Shown: positions 1 through 11,191 of the stretch, one piece after another | How the letters are laid out: every line of letters begins with the position of its first letter | Position numbering within the stretch: the first letter of the stretch is position 1 | Assembly (NCBI RefSeq): GCF_004011695.2 | Contig: NC_082420.1 | Coordinates: forward strand, 496,001 to 560,000 | Direction: 5' to 3' | Origin: Ascochyta rabiei | Taxonomy: Eukaryota > Ascomycota > Dothideomycetes > Pleosporales > Didymellaceae | DNA: 64,000 bases | Position numbers and translations under genes: made by a program | Notes under the pieces: model-generated | The model's input: the letters and a program-made list of their open reading frames with translations, nothing else | What the model was told of the DNA's origin: nothing | Database searches by the model: none

Positions 1-10
1 ATTTGTGTAG

Positions 11-751
11 AGAAAGACGACAAGGAAAAGGAGAAGGAGAAGGAGAAGGAGAAGGAGAAGGAGAAGGAGAAGGAGAAGGAGAAGGAGAAGGAGAAGGAGA
101 AGGAGAAGGAGAAGGAGAAGTATCCTATCAACGATGACAGTAAGTTGGACCTTTAGTTTGAGACCTACAGGATCTTTGCTGACCTTTCTTAAAGAGAAGG
201 ACCAAGACAAGAAAGATAAAGACAAGAAAGACTGGGCGAAGAGTAAGTCTGTCCTGTCCAGAGATGGGTGGTCGCGCTGACAATCTTGCAGAGAAAGAAG
301 AGGAGCGAAAGAGTGAGTGCCGCCATGCCACTTTCGTCGCAATATTTACTGATTCTTACCGCAGAGAAAGAAGATGAAGATCAAAGTACGCAGTCAGCCA
401 AACATCGCTGAGCATTCGCTGACGCCTTCTGCAGAGAAGAAAGAAGAGGCCGATCGCTACAAGCCCCACCCGCAGCCAGCACCAGCACTCAAGCCTGAAA
501 AGCAACCTCCCAAGCATGAGAGTGAAGGGTACAAGCCATCGCCGCCTGCCGAACAGCCAAAGAAAGAAGAAACAGCCTCTAAGCCTGAGGTCAAGAAGCA
601 CACCTTTGATGAGGAGGTCACTCTCAAATGTGAGGGCGGCCATATCGTCATTACCGGCAAGGCGTACTACGGTTGTTTGCTTCGAACTCCCCTGGGCACT
701 ATTCACTTTATCTCATTGGACATATCTCGCCCATGGTGGCTTGAGGCGTGA
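11..751 (+). CDS. Lys/Glu-rich protein of tiny exons, 5' partial
   Basis: The function is not recognised. The visible exons are 11-139, 195-242, 292-312, 365-385 and 435-751. Each intron has a GT-AG pair, and each internal exon is a multiple of three (48, 21, 21 nt), starts with AG and ends with a lone A, so every junction rebuilds a Lys codon. The first visible exon is mostly a (GAGAAG)n run encoding Glu-Lys dipeptides. The last exon gives a Pro/Lys/Glu-rich linker and then a short Cys-containing segment with a Gly-Gly and a Tyr-Tyr-Gly. The gene begins left of the window. The C-terminus is uncertain: in-frame translation stops at 751, but another frame stays open to 851, so one more intron or a frameshift near 670 is possible. 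The protein is probably intrinsically disordered and highly charged. Confidence 0.55.
31..120 (+). repeat. GAGAAG hexanucleotide repeat, about 15 units
   Basis: Perfect tandem GAGAAG units run through the first visible exon and encode alternating Glu-Lys. Because the unit is two codons, changes in copy number would keep the frame, so length variation between strains is likely. Confidence 0.9.
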
Positions 752-851
752 GATCACCCGACCTGGAACTGATCGAGGTGAATGCCAGCTCGAGCTTGGC
801 TACATAAACATCGGTTCTATAACCCTTGTTCTCACTGAAGTCCTTCTTTAA

Positions 852-1415
852 TGACTATAATACAATATCCTGCCAAACAAATTCCACTATTCCTACAAAA
901 CTTTCTATCTAACACGAGCTTGAAGAACTTGACCTGAATACCTCCACTAAACAGCACAGTACTGGAGGCAAAGGTCTCGCTTTTGAAGTTTGCACAAAGA
1001 GGCAGACAGTGCCTGGAGGTTTGTACTATGCCAAAGCTGATGTCAAGCAACGATGATACCACATTAGATTCCTTGACGTATCTCATTGACGTTAGCCACA
1101 AAAACGGCAATGCAGGCCGCGTGTTGCAATGCCCGCACAGTATCAGGCAGAGGGATACTGGGTGGAGTGCTTGCGTCCATTCTCATGACTTTTCGGAGTA
1201 TGGCTGACGTTCCATTCAGTTCGTTGGCGTTTCCCGCTCACGGCCATTCGCAACGTCAGACCACTTCAGATCCATCTACATCCTGTTTTCGAGTACCTCA
1301 AATTGAAGCGAGACAATGAGCTTACATGACCAGATTATATTGTTGTATTTACTGAGTCTGCGGTATAGCTCTTCGGCAGGAAGCGAGAGAACCTCCAAAC
1401 CAGTCTATACAACAT
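852..1415. other. intergenic, no gene seen
   Basis: Between the Lys/Glu-rich gene and the end of the convergent aldo/keto reductase. It holds only short unrelated open frames and no RNA gene that I can recognise. Confidence 0.6.
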
Positions 1416-2700
1416 CTATTGATTCCTCCCGTACCCCTGGAGTCCGTGAGGCTTGACCGGCTGCTGGTGTGGAGGGACCTCCAGGTTGCCCGCAAAGGCC
1501 AGAAGGCCTACATCAGCACTCGTTTTGTTGACGTTGTATTTGGCTCCGCCCAATTCGAACAAGAAGTTCATTGGGAAACCAACATCGAAATCGACCGCCG
1601 AATCAATCTCTTCGATTTCCTGTGCACTCAACTCAATACCCAACGCCTCAATGTTGCCCTTCAAATGCTCAACCTTACGTCCACCGATAATTGGGTAAAC
1701 GAATGGGTACTTGCTTCTCACGTATGCCAGCGCAATGGATGTGATGGCGGTGCCCTTGCTCTTAGCGACGGCCTCGAGCCTCTCTGAGACCTTGATGTGT
1801 TTGTCTGTTGCAGGACCAAAGTTGCGACCCTGCTCGTTGTTCTCGCGCTTCTCCTTTGTAGTGAAGTTTCCGCCACCAAGGGCACCCCAGGGGCAGAGCG
1901 CCATGCCCTCATCGCGCGCCATAGGGATGATCTCGCGCTCGAAGTCGCGCTCGGCGGCGGACCAACGGCCTTGATAAACGCTGAAGGGACGTAGGCCGTG
2001 ATCGCGGGCGTCTGAATGTTTGTAAGACCTCGTTGTGATTGGAGATGCGAAGTGATCGAGTACTTACATTGGTTTGCCTTGCTCACTACCCATGCAGGTG
2101 TGTCACTCACACCAAGGTACAGAACCTTGCCCCTCTGTACCATATGGTTGAGTGATTGCATCAGCTCAGGGATGCTTGTACTGAAGTCCCACCAGTGAAC
2201 GTAGAGTAGGTCAATGTAGTCGGTCTGGAGCTTTTTAAGGGAAGCCTCAAGCGAAAGGTGGAGCGACTTTGTCGAGTTTCCGGCGAAATTTGCTAATTGA
2301 CGAGGCTTGGTCTTTGGGTCGGGGTAAAGAGTGGTGAACTTTGTGGCCAAAACAATCTCAGCACGACGACCGCGCTCTTGCATCCACTCGCCAATCCATG
2401 TCTCGGACTCCTCGTTCTGATAGTTGTTGGCACTGTAATCGCGTTAGCACGTTGTCGGTCTCCCAAGTTGCGATACGATGCCTACGTGTCAATAAAGTTA
2501 CCGCCCTGTTCGTAGAAGTAGTCCAAAATCTCGAAGACGGTCTTCTTATCGCACTTGCCCATAATGTCACTCCAGGCGTCGCCGAAGTTCATGGCTCCAA
2601 GACACAGTGGTGACACACGCACACCTGCGGATGGGGAGAGGATGCGCTGGAAATCGAGCAGCGACTTCGCTACTGGGGCATCGCCAAAGGGAGACGGCAT
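1416..2700 (-). CDS. aldo/keto reductase, aryl-alcohol/norsolorinic-acid-reductase-like
   Basis: NADPH-dependent aldo/keto reductase of 391 aa, the usual length for the fungal aryl-alcohol dehydrogenase / norsolorinic acid reductase branch. The exons are 2700-2486, 2432-2068 and 2011-1416; the introns (53 and 56 nt) join frames cleanly. The AKR catalytic tetrad is visible: Asp71 and Tyr76 in FIDTANNY, Lys103 in LATKF and His151 in YVHWWD. The C-terminal part carries the family's SVYQGRW segment and PIIGGRKVEHL, which belongs to the cofactor-binding end of the barrel. The enzyme is probably cytosolic and reduces aldehydes or ketones; the natural substrate cannot be read from sequence. No polyketide synthase lies nearby, so a role in a secondary-metabolite cluster is not supported here. 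A four-copy minisatellite lies directly upstream of the start codon. Confidence 0.92.
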
Positions 2701-2703
2701 TGT

Positions 2704-2763
2704 GGTAGTAATGCAATTGGTAGTAATGCAATTGGTAGTAATGCAATTGGTAGTAATGCGATT
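2704..2763. repeat. 15-bp minisatellite, 4 copies
   Basis: The unit GTAGTAATGCAATTG is repeated three times perfectly, with a fourth copy changed at one base. Shorter ATTGGTATTGGTGGT copies follow. It sits 3 bp upstream of the aldo/keto reductase ATG and thus in its 5' leader or core promoter. Confidence 0.9.
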
Positions 2764-3380
2764 GGTATTGGTGGTGATTGGTATTGGTGGTGTCTGGTAA
2801 AATTGTGGTGTTGCGTGCGCTTGTTGTTAACAATTGATGCTAAGACGGGCGCGACTTCTTATACGCTCTCAGCTCCTTCCAACGATCAGGCGTACTCATG
2901 CCGTTTAGCGGGCCATCAGGGTCCATAATTCGCCCGAATTGCACTTTCTCGAAGTTGCTGTCGCCGATGGATGTCGGGCGGCGGAGACAAGATCCTCACA
3001 TGACGGATGTGAGAAAGCGCCAGCGGCGTTAGGAAGCTTAGCTCCGAGGATCTGCTGACTGGTGGACTACAATTTGTCGCAAGGTCATGTTTCGACATCT
3101 AGCAACTCTCACACGGCGGACAAATTCTCGGAGATAGATAAGAAGTGGATGCGTATCGATTAGAAAATTATCACTAATTGGCAGACGCAGGGAGGGAGGG
3201 GTACGGAGGAGCCCTCAGCAACGTGCATGGCCCGTGCATGGCCACTGCATGCCGGTTGTAGCTTCGTCATTTCGTAAAGCACTTATATTGCTGTTAGGAT
3301 CCTATACGGTCCATTGTGCTTAAGAGAGACTTCGCAGGGGCGATCAAGATTCGGCTCATTCAATGGTACTGAGATGACTC
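2764..3380. other. intergenic, no gene seen
   Basis: Upstream region of the aldo/keto reductase and downstream flank of the next minus-strand gene. The sequence GTGCATGGCCCGTGCATGGCCACTGCATG near 3221 holds three copies of a TGCATG core. No coding potential was recognised. Confidence 0.5.
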
Positions 3381-5588
3381 TCACTGGCTCCCGTACCCAT
3401 CCTCAAAGTTTAGCAAGTCTCGATACTCTTGTGCCCACCTACTCGAGTCGTGCGAAGCGGTCGAATCATCTGACACACTACGCTTGTGTGTTGGACCATC
3501 TACAGGTTTCAGAGATCCAGTGCCACGGTCCTCATCTGGTACTGCAGACGGGCGGTACGCTTTATATATTGATGGCGTGCCTTCACCTGAGGAAGAGAGC
3601 AAGTCTTTGTCAGTTTCAGACTGTGGAAATACGAAGGCTGAGTATCTGTAGGCGTTTGTTTGCCTAGGAAAGCCGAGTGTTGACTCGTCCATGCGAACGG
3701 AGTGACTCAGAGACTGGCGGTAGCCATGAAAGCTCGTCCCTCCAGCGACTAAGCTTGCCGGTAGTGACCCAGAATCAAGGGGAACAGATACTGCACGCGG
3801 ACACCCCGGTCTGGAGCAAGCGGGGATGTCGAAGGGTCCGTGGTCTTGAGCGACCATATGCTCTGTGCATAGTGACACAATCGGTTTGGCTGATAGCTCG
3901 GCAACAAAAGTATGCTTGGTCGGCACCGTAATATCAAGCTCAAAGACAGAGTTCGGAGTGGTTGGTGGTGGCGCAGACAGGTGTCTTTGGTGCTGAGCTT
4001 GCGGCTGCGCGCTCCTGTGGTGTATTTTAGAGGCAGTATGCATCTCTTCAAGACCGACTAAGTGAAGTCCTTCGCGTGGATGTACGCTTTGATCTTGAAA
4101 GTACTGCTGGAGAGGGATGTCTTCTCCCTTAGTACCGACCACGTGGAGACTCCCCTTCTGGGACTGTATCCCCTGAGTTGGTGTACCCGGCGAATTCATC
4201 CTGTCAGATTCTACGCTACTTGTAGTACTGCTCTTGCCCGTTGATGGATTTCGATTCTGATTTTTGGTATCACTCTTTGTCCTCATGTGCGTAGGCTGGA
4301 AGCTGCCTCCGTACTCGAGCTGTGAGCTTGCGTGGTTCTGGTATTGGCTGGCAGAAGTCGATAAGCTCGGCACATTGTTGAGATGAGACATTGCATGATA
4401 CTGTCGGGGAGATGCAACAGCCGTGATGTCTTGGACGTTAACACGCAACGCGGGTGTTGCATTGTGTATTGCGGTCAAATCTGGCATAGATCTGCGTGCT
4501 TGTTTGGCAGCCGCCACCGCCGAGAATGATTGTGGTTTCGCCGCGTTTACAATCTGTAAGCCTACAATGTGCGACAATCGTCTCGGATCTTGGAGGTGAC
4601 CTGTCGATTGTGGTCTTTGGTTGGTCGCGGGTCTTTGGTGTGATGTGCCACTGCTACTGCTCCTTGGTTCGCTGACGTTCCGGTATCGTGAACGCAAAAT
4701 TCTAGCCTCACTTTTGTGCTCCGGCAGTGGTGTTTGCGGAGCTGGTGGCGTGATCGCCATGATGGGCGGCGGATCTGTGTCAAGCAGTATTCGATAGCAC
4801 AGGCGCTGATCGTCCATGGGTAATCGTGAAAAGAAGGAGGTACCTAGAAACAGTTCTCGTATCTCTCTAGCGTTCAGCCCTGCGCGTACCTGCTGCATGT
4901 TCGCGCTTTCGTTCTTGCAAAGATACAGCAGATCTTTCCTAGGATCCCATAGAAGGTCACGAGCCTTGCAGTAGTACAACATCGTGGCTACTAAAAACAG
5001 TGTATTAAGACATTTGAACGGCCTGTGCTGGCCATTAGATGTCTTCAAGCTTAGCTGAATAAGATTCCTGCTAAGAGCCCCGGCCGTTGGAGTACCACAA
5101 GAACCTGAAGGATGTCAAGATAGGACCAAAATACTGCTATGATCTGCGACGAACCTGAGGGAGCTAGATCTAGCTCGATGCATGCATTTACTGTGCATCC
5201 TTGATCCTTATACTCTGGGCCAGTCCATACGAGTATCTTGAAAGGGAGGAGCGGATTCACACCTGTAGGTAACCGAACCCTAAGCCATTAGAGTGTGCAA
5301 GGTACAGGTGATTGAATCATACCGTTGGTCGGACTCCAGCTTGGATCTGAGTCGATCAAAGTCATTGTCGTCGTACGCAATGTGCAGATCAGGCATTTCG
5401 CGCTTGTAACCGTGACATAGCATTGCAAATCCGCCCATGAAACCGAAAGTAAACTTCTTAGTGTCGAAGAGTGTCTGAACGTGACACGCAGCTGCTAAAA
5501 GATTTGTTCTCGCTGGAAGGCATTTTCCACGTTTCCTCTTGTAGTCGTCAAAGTCGTCCGCGTTGTAGTATTTGGTAGATCTCGCCAT
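3381..5588 (-). CDS. nucleotidyltransferase-like head with long disordered tail, 704 aa
   Basis: The exons are 5588-5323, 5279-5155 and 5104-3381, giving 704 aa. The first 130 residues have the outline of a small nucleotidyltransferase fold: a Gly-Gly pair followed by a Gly at positions 52-60 (MGGFAMLCHG), then PDLH at 66-69 where active enzymes have Asp-x-Asp, and a later ELDL with Asp126 as a possible third acidic residue. The His at position 69 in place of Asp suggests weak or lost catalysis. A helical segment with YYCKARDLLWDPRKDLLYLC and a FLGTSFFSRLP stretch follows to about residue 250. The remaining 450 residues are Ser/Pro/Gln/His-rich and look disordered. The fold assignment rests on the motif pattern only; the biological role is unknown. 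All three exons and both junctions keep the frame, so the gene appears intact. Confidence 0.75.
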
Positions 5589-6413
5589 GTTGATTTCCTC
5601 TGGTAGAGAGCTTGTATGTAGATCCTGGCAAGAGACAGATGATATTTCGAGCTCCAGGAACAGACAACAGCCTACGAGATTTTTTTAAATGTTCCAAAGC
5701 GTTATTGAAATCGAAGTAGAATTCATCGACCTGCGGTCTGCGGAGATGATGTTGGCTGGATTTCGAAGTCTCCTCGAAGTCGGCGGATCGTTGAACTATA
5801 AGCGGACGGCGCAGGGTCGCAAGGCTTAGCGGCATCTGCGTACCCGTATCTTGATATTTCTTACGGGATGTGGCCACTCCGGATGACCTGAGCTGAGGTG
5901 GGTGACAGCTGACAAGCACGGTGTAAAGGGCTCGCTGCTGGCAGGCTGAAGTGCTTGTTCGGTCTGCCGCTCTGTCAAACAACAGTTGGACCATATTCCC
6001 GTTGTTGCTACGGCGTATTCGGAACGCGCAAAGGCTTCCATGATCCTGGAATTGGGTGCTTTGACTTCATGAGTCGAGTGATGAGGCTGTGTTCTATTCT
6101 TGGTGATTTCGCTTACACCCCTGCACTTGCTCACCCTGTTGGAACGCTGCGGCTAGATGAATTGCGTAAGCTAAACCAGAATTAGATCTTGAGCTCCAAA
6201 GAAACCACCAAAGAGTGGATAGAGGTCTCTTCCTATGACACTTGCCCTCAAGGAAAGGATGCTGAGATCTCTTAATCCGTGCGTTGGGATGCTATACCGT
6301 CAAATGGAAAGTGCAGATCAATCATCAGCAGCAAAATACTCGTGTGTGAACTGTGCTCAGGTTGTTCCAATATGTTCGAGATGTGTTGTCTTAATTCATG
6401 AGTGTTTCATCGT
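5589..6413. other. intergenic, no gene seen
   Basis: Promoter side of the nucleotidyltransferase-like gene and 3' flank of the small 55-aa gene, which is on the same strand. Only overlapping short frames with no family resemblance are present. Confidence 0.5.
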
Positions 6414-6712
6414 TTATATACCACCGCCTATATCGCGAGTTAGCATTGCCGCAACATCAGGCACACGTCTGTCCCAGGTGATACATACCTGACCTGTCTA
6501 CCGTCACGCTGTAATCGCCATCATTTCTATCCCTCTGAAGTTCTGCCGATGGCCTCGACTTTGTCATGAGGTAACCTCCACCAAGTGACATCGCAGTGAT
6601 GAGAGTGAAAGTAGACGGACTATAGAAGCAGGTAAGCAAGTCAGTCTTCCCGATGTGGACAACAGCTCCGGAGGAGTGCTCGAACGTACGTAAGAATCCT
6701 GGAGTAAGGCAT
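6414..6712 (-). CDS. conserved-looking 55-aa membrane microprotein, three exons
   Basis: The exons are 6712-6690 (23 nt), 6619-6489 (131 nt) and 6427-6414 (14 nt), separated by 70- and 61-nt introns with GTACGT and GTATGT donors and ACTGAC/GCTAAC branch-like sites before their AG. Splicing gives exactly 55 codons and a stop. The product opens MPYSRILTPSTFTLITAM, which gives a short hydrophobic segment around residues 9-27 ending in Gly-Gly-Gly-Tyr. A charged middle follows, and the end is SGGGI. The lone second exon reads as an open frame but would end differently; the short last exon supplies the Gly-Gly-Ile end. A single-pass mitochondrial or ER membrane microprotein is possible, but this is inference. 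No function is known to me. Confidence 0.7.
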
Positions 6713-7012
6713 GGGTGTGGTTTTGATATCTCAACTCAAGGTACTGGGGGGGCTCGAGGAGGGATCCAATGTCTCGTCTTGAAGTGATGATGGGAGGGTG
6801 CTTGCTTTCGAGGTCGCGTGCCTATGATGCCCTTCGGTAATACGCCCCCGCAAAAGACCCATCCAGGCCCCTGTCAGAAAGACGACAAGCGAACCAACAA
6901 TGCTCACCGTAGCTCCGCGTTTCACCGCCTTAGTAAGAGGGCAGAACCTCGATTTTTGTGTTGCGGCTTTGCGCATTCTTTCGACAAGCCTGCACGCAAT
7001 CACAGCACGACC

Positions 7013-9232
7013 ATGCCACTTCCGAAGAGACAGGCTGTCCACGCCAAGGGCGTAAAGGCTACGAATCCCACTAAACATACAAAATCTACCGAATCGAGTG
7101 GTAAGTAAGACAAGCGGTACCTGCCGTGTGGCCAATCCGATTACGACCACATTCGAGCCGCGACGCCGTAAGTCTTGTCGCTGATTGCAAATCCAGGAGA
7201 TTCTCGTTTTGCCAACTTTGAAAGCGACGCTCGTTTCAGACTTCCGTCGAAGAAGCACACCAAGACCAAGCTTGACCCTCGATTCTCGCGGTTACGAAGC
7301 GACCCAGACTTCTACAACAAAGCAACAGTAGACAAGTATGGTCGCAAGATCTCGAAAGACGCTGGCAAGAAGGCCCTCGAGAGGCAGTACGATGAAGAGA
7401 GCGACGAGGGCGAAGAAGCACTCGAGGGTCTAGTCACGGAGAAGCGAGACAAGTCCGTATTGAAGGAGCTGGAGAGGGTACAGAAGGAGGGCTTTGACCC
7501 TATTCGCGACGGCGGACTTGAGTCTTCATCAGATGAGAGCTCCAGCGACGAGGAAGAGGAGGAGGTTGAGGAGCAGGTGGAACTGGCTGGTGACGACAAC
7601 GAAGTACCCACCGGGGACATCTCTTCTCGACTAGCTGCTGTAAACATGGACTGGGACAACATTCGTGCGAGTGACATCATGGCTGTTGCAAATTCGTTTG
7701 TGCCAGCAGATGGGCGTATCCTGAACGTGGTTATCTACCCGAGTGAGTTCGGGATGGAACGGATGCAGCGTGAAGAGATCGAAGGGCCACCTCGAGAGAT
7801 TTTTGCGTCTACTGCGAACAAGAACGAAGCCAAAATCTCCACACTGGATGATGACTCGGACGCGTCCGACGCGTCGGATGTTAGAGACGAGGAACAGGTT
7901 GAGGAAGACCTGCAGCAAGGCGACAAGGGTGAGGAGTTCGACTCAACAAAACTGCGAAGTTACCAACTGGATCGATTGCGCTACTATTACGCGGTAATCA
8001 CCTGCTCCTCAGCGAATGTGGCCAAGTCGGTCTATGACAACTTGGATGGGCGAGAATACCTGACCAGCGCCAACTTCTTCGACCTTCGATTCGTCCCTGA
8101 CGGAACCGAATTCGATCAGGATCCCCACGACGAATGCGAAAGGTTGCCGGACGGCTACAAACCCAATGAGTTTACCACAGACGCGCTTACTCATTCGAAG
8201 GTCAGGTTGACTTGGGACGCCGAGGATACGACACGAAAGGAGGTGCAAAAACGCGCATTCTCGAGGAAGGAGATTGATGAGAATGAGCTCAAAGCCTATC
8301 TTGGCAGCGACTCGGAATCATCTGAGGACGATGAGGAGACAGCTAAGACCGACAAGGCTGCCAGCCTGCGAGCAGCTCTAGGCCTTGAGGCCCCGAGCAA
8401 ATCGTCAAAATCGAAAACCAAGTCATCGTCGAAGCGAGACCGCGACTTTCCCAAGCCGGACGGGGAGATGCAGATTACCTTCTCCGGAGGCCTGCTGGGC
8501 GAGGGCAAAGGTGGCTCTGTCTTCGAGAACGAGGTTCCACTCAACGAAACTACAATGGAGAAGTACGTGCGTAAAGAGAAGGAGAGGAAAGCCAAGCGAA
8601 AGGAGAGAATGAAAGCAAAGAAAGAGGGGCGTGACCCAGATGCTGAAGTTGAGGAGACCGAGACAGCCACAGCTGGTGCGGATGGCGACGATCCATTTAA
8701 CGATCCCTTCTTCGCATCCGATGGCGAAGGTGTTGAAAAGGCCGAGAGGAAAGCGGAGAACAGGTCCAAGCGAGCGAAGAAACGTGAGGAGAAAGAAGCA
8801 GAAGAGGCGGCCAATGCAGCTGAGCGGGCTAAATTGGAGCTACTTATGGCTGATGACGAGGACAACAAGATGCGTCACTTCAACATGAACGAGATCGAGA
8901 AGGCTGAAAAGGCGAAGAAGAAGGGCAAAAAGGGTAGGAAGAATGCGCCGGTGGTGGAAGATAATTTCAAGATCGATACCAGCGATCCTCGTTTTGCGAA
9001 ACTATACGAGAGCCACGAGTTTGCTATTGATCCTACGAACCCACGGTTCAAGGAGACATCAGGCATGAAAGCCTTGCTAGAGGAAGGCCGTAAGAAGAGG
9101 AAGCAGGGGAGAGAGGGTGATGAGCCTGAGCAAGACAGGCAACCTAAGAAGTCCAAAAAAGTGGACGACGATGGCGATGTGGACATCAAAAAGTTGGCTG
9201 CACGTGTCAAGGCAAAGAGCAAGCAAAGATAG
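7013..9232 (+). CDS. ESF1: pre-rRNA-processing protein ESF1
   Basis: Nucleolar factor needed for 18S rRNA maturation and small ribosomal subunit assembly. The exons are 7013-7100 and 7197-9232 (707 aa). The first exon gives a short basic start (MPLPKRQ...) and the junction restores the conserved GDSRFANFESDARF. An acidic Ser/Asp/Glu block lies near residues 135-160, followed by the ESF1 core (LAAVNMDWDNIRASDI, then VVIYPSEFGMERM). Further acidic and Lys-rich stretches come before the C-terminal NUC153 motif (DPRFAKLYESHEFAIDPTNP) at about 618-660, and the tail is Lys-rich like a nucleolar localisation signal. Length and order match fungal ESF1. It is on the opposite strand to the 55-aa gene, 300 bp away, and probably shares its promoter region. 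Confidence 0.95.
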
Positions 9233-9828
9233 CTTCTATAGAACTGTGTACGTCGACAATATACCCTCTCGAAATGGTTCACGCCACGATCGTCTTTCAG
9301 GATGTATGTTGGACCTCGATAGCCTCATCTTGCTTCAGACTTGAATTTGCAGAGCTGAGCAGTACTGTAGCCGCTGTAAGCGTCCGTGTGTCGACCAGAA
9401 ACATGTTTCGGCATTCCTGCTCTGACCTGAGACAACTGACGTCATCGTGTGTTGAAAATCTAGTCGGCAATCGCCAGTGATCTGGGGTTGCACACCAACT
9501 TCAGACCGCGAAGACCAAGACAAAAGGCAGTTGCGCTGCAACGAGCCTACATTACGAGAGTCCATACAATACGTCACTGTTCCCAGCGCCTTTGGGAGGC
9601 GTCGCGCTATTTGAAACAGTCGTCCTTGACATCCTTGGCTCTCAAGAGGGTGACGAGTAACAGCAATTCCTAGACCTAATGGCCGGAACTCGGCTACCAC
9701 GCGTGCCAACCCTGCGGGATGACGAAACAGGACCAGTCCCTTAAGGTCCCTCAAGGAATGAATGGGCTCTTCTGGCTGAAGAAGAGTACATCACACTCTT
9801 GATCAGCTACCTCGGAATTAATACTAGG
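9233..9828. other. intergenic, no gene seen
   Basis: Between ESF1 and the following transporter on the same strand; it should hold the ESF1 3' end and the transporter promoter. A 139-codon antisense open frame here has no family character. Confidence 0.5.
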
Positions 9829-11191
9829 ATGCGTTTTCGCAAGAAGAAGCGCCATGAGTTTGTCGACGACCAGAAGGATCAGTCACCAGAGTTCGTCGGT
9901 CTACGAGACCGCATCGTGCATTTTACATGGTTCGTGACACTTCCCAAAGAGCTCAGCAGGCTCCTGACGGTATGACATAGGCCATGGTTCGCAGCAACAA
10001 TGTCTACAGGATCTCTCGCTGTTGTCTTGGGCAACACTCCAAATAGGTTCACAGGACTACAGACGATAGGAAAGGTTGTCTTCATCTTCGACCTTGTTCT
10101 GTTCCTCTTGTTCAATGCTTTGATGGCGACACGCTTCATTCTCGTTCCGCGCAAACTTGTTGCATCTTTACACCACCCTGTCGAGGGACTGTTCCATGGC
10201 ACATATTGGGTATCCGCGGCCCTTATACTGAATTGTGCATATATTTACGGCAACGCGAATACCGGACCGTGGTTCCCCAAAGCTCTTGAGGTCTGCTTTT
10301 GGGTCTACTGCATTATTGCGTTCATCGTTGGCGTTTTCCAGTACTCGATGTTCTTCCGTTTGGAGCGCCTCAGTGCAGCGGACGCCGTACCTGCGTGGAT
10401 CTTCCCCATCTATCCACTATTGGTAGTGGGAACGCTGGCAGGTACCATGCTACCCGCTCAACCGACCGGTCCCGGCTGGAATATCTTCGTTGGAGGAGTG
10501 CTTCTGCAGGGACTTGCTTGGGTAGTCTCGTTTCTAATGTACGCGCTGTACATGCAACGTTTGATGACTAGCTCTTTGCCAACGCCAGCCACGCGACCTG
10601 GAATGTTTGTGTCAGTGGGTCCAGCAGGTAAGCTACATGCTTCTTGGTCCAACTTTTGTCCACCCCTAATCGTGCAAAGGTTACACTGCAGCAGGACTGA
10701 TTTCTCTCGCAAACCACGCACCCACCTTCGTCAGCGCCAACTACTGGACAGATGGCCCCTCACACGACGGTGATATAGTACGCATCTTTGGCATCATGTC
10801 TGGACTTTTCGTCATCCTCTTCTCCTACTGGTTCTTCTTCATCACTACCATCGCGGTACTGGCTGGCGTCCGCAAGATGTCTTTCTCCCTGAACTGGTGG
10901 GCCTTCATTTTCCCAAACGCGGGTCTGACCCTCGCAACAATACAAGCTGGCAAAGTCCTGCATAGCGAGGCTATCAACGGCCTTGCTAGTGCGTTGACCA
11001 TCTTGTTGGTCATCATGTGGTTCATTACTGCATTCTTCTGCATTCGCGGTGTATACCGGGGAGAGGTTCTGTGGCCTGGCAAAGATGAAGACAAGACTAT
11101 GGAGGGGATCGGCTGGGGTTGGCAAAGCAACAGGAACAATCCTGAAGCAAAGAGGGTGATTGCTCGGAATGGCTTTAGCCGAAATGTTTGA
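9829..11191 (+). CDS. TDT-family C4-dicarboxylate/malic acid transporter
   Basis: Plasma-membrane carrier of the tellurite-resistance/dicarboxylate (TDT) family, to which fission-yeast Mae1 and sulfite pump Ssu1 belong. The exons are 9829-9929, 9981-10627 and 10680-11191 (419 aa). The first junction restores the family signature LRDRIVHFTWPWFAATMSTG at the first membrane helix. About ten hydrophobic helices follow, including one with YPLLVVGTLAGT and one with WWAFIFPNAGLTLAT. The signature is closer to Mae1-like malate carriers than to Ssu1, so uptake or efflux of C4-dicarboxylates is the best guess; sulfite export is the alternative. The start codon was chosen because it opens the frame 33 residues before the signature with a basic N-terminus (MRFRKKKRHEF). 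Confidence 0.88.
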
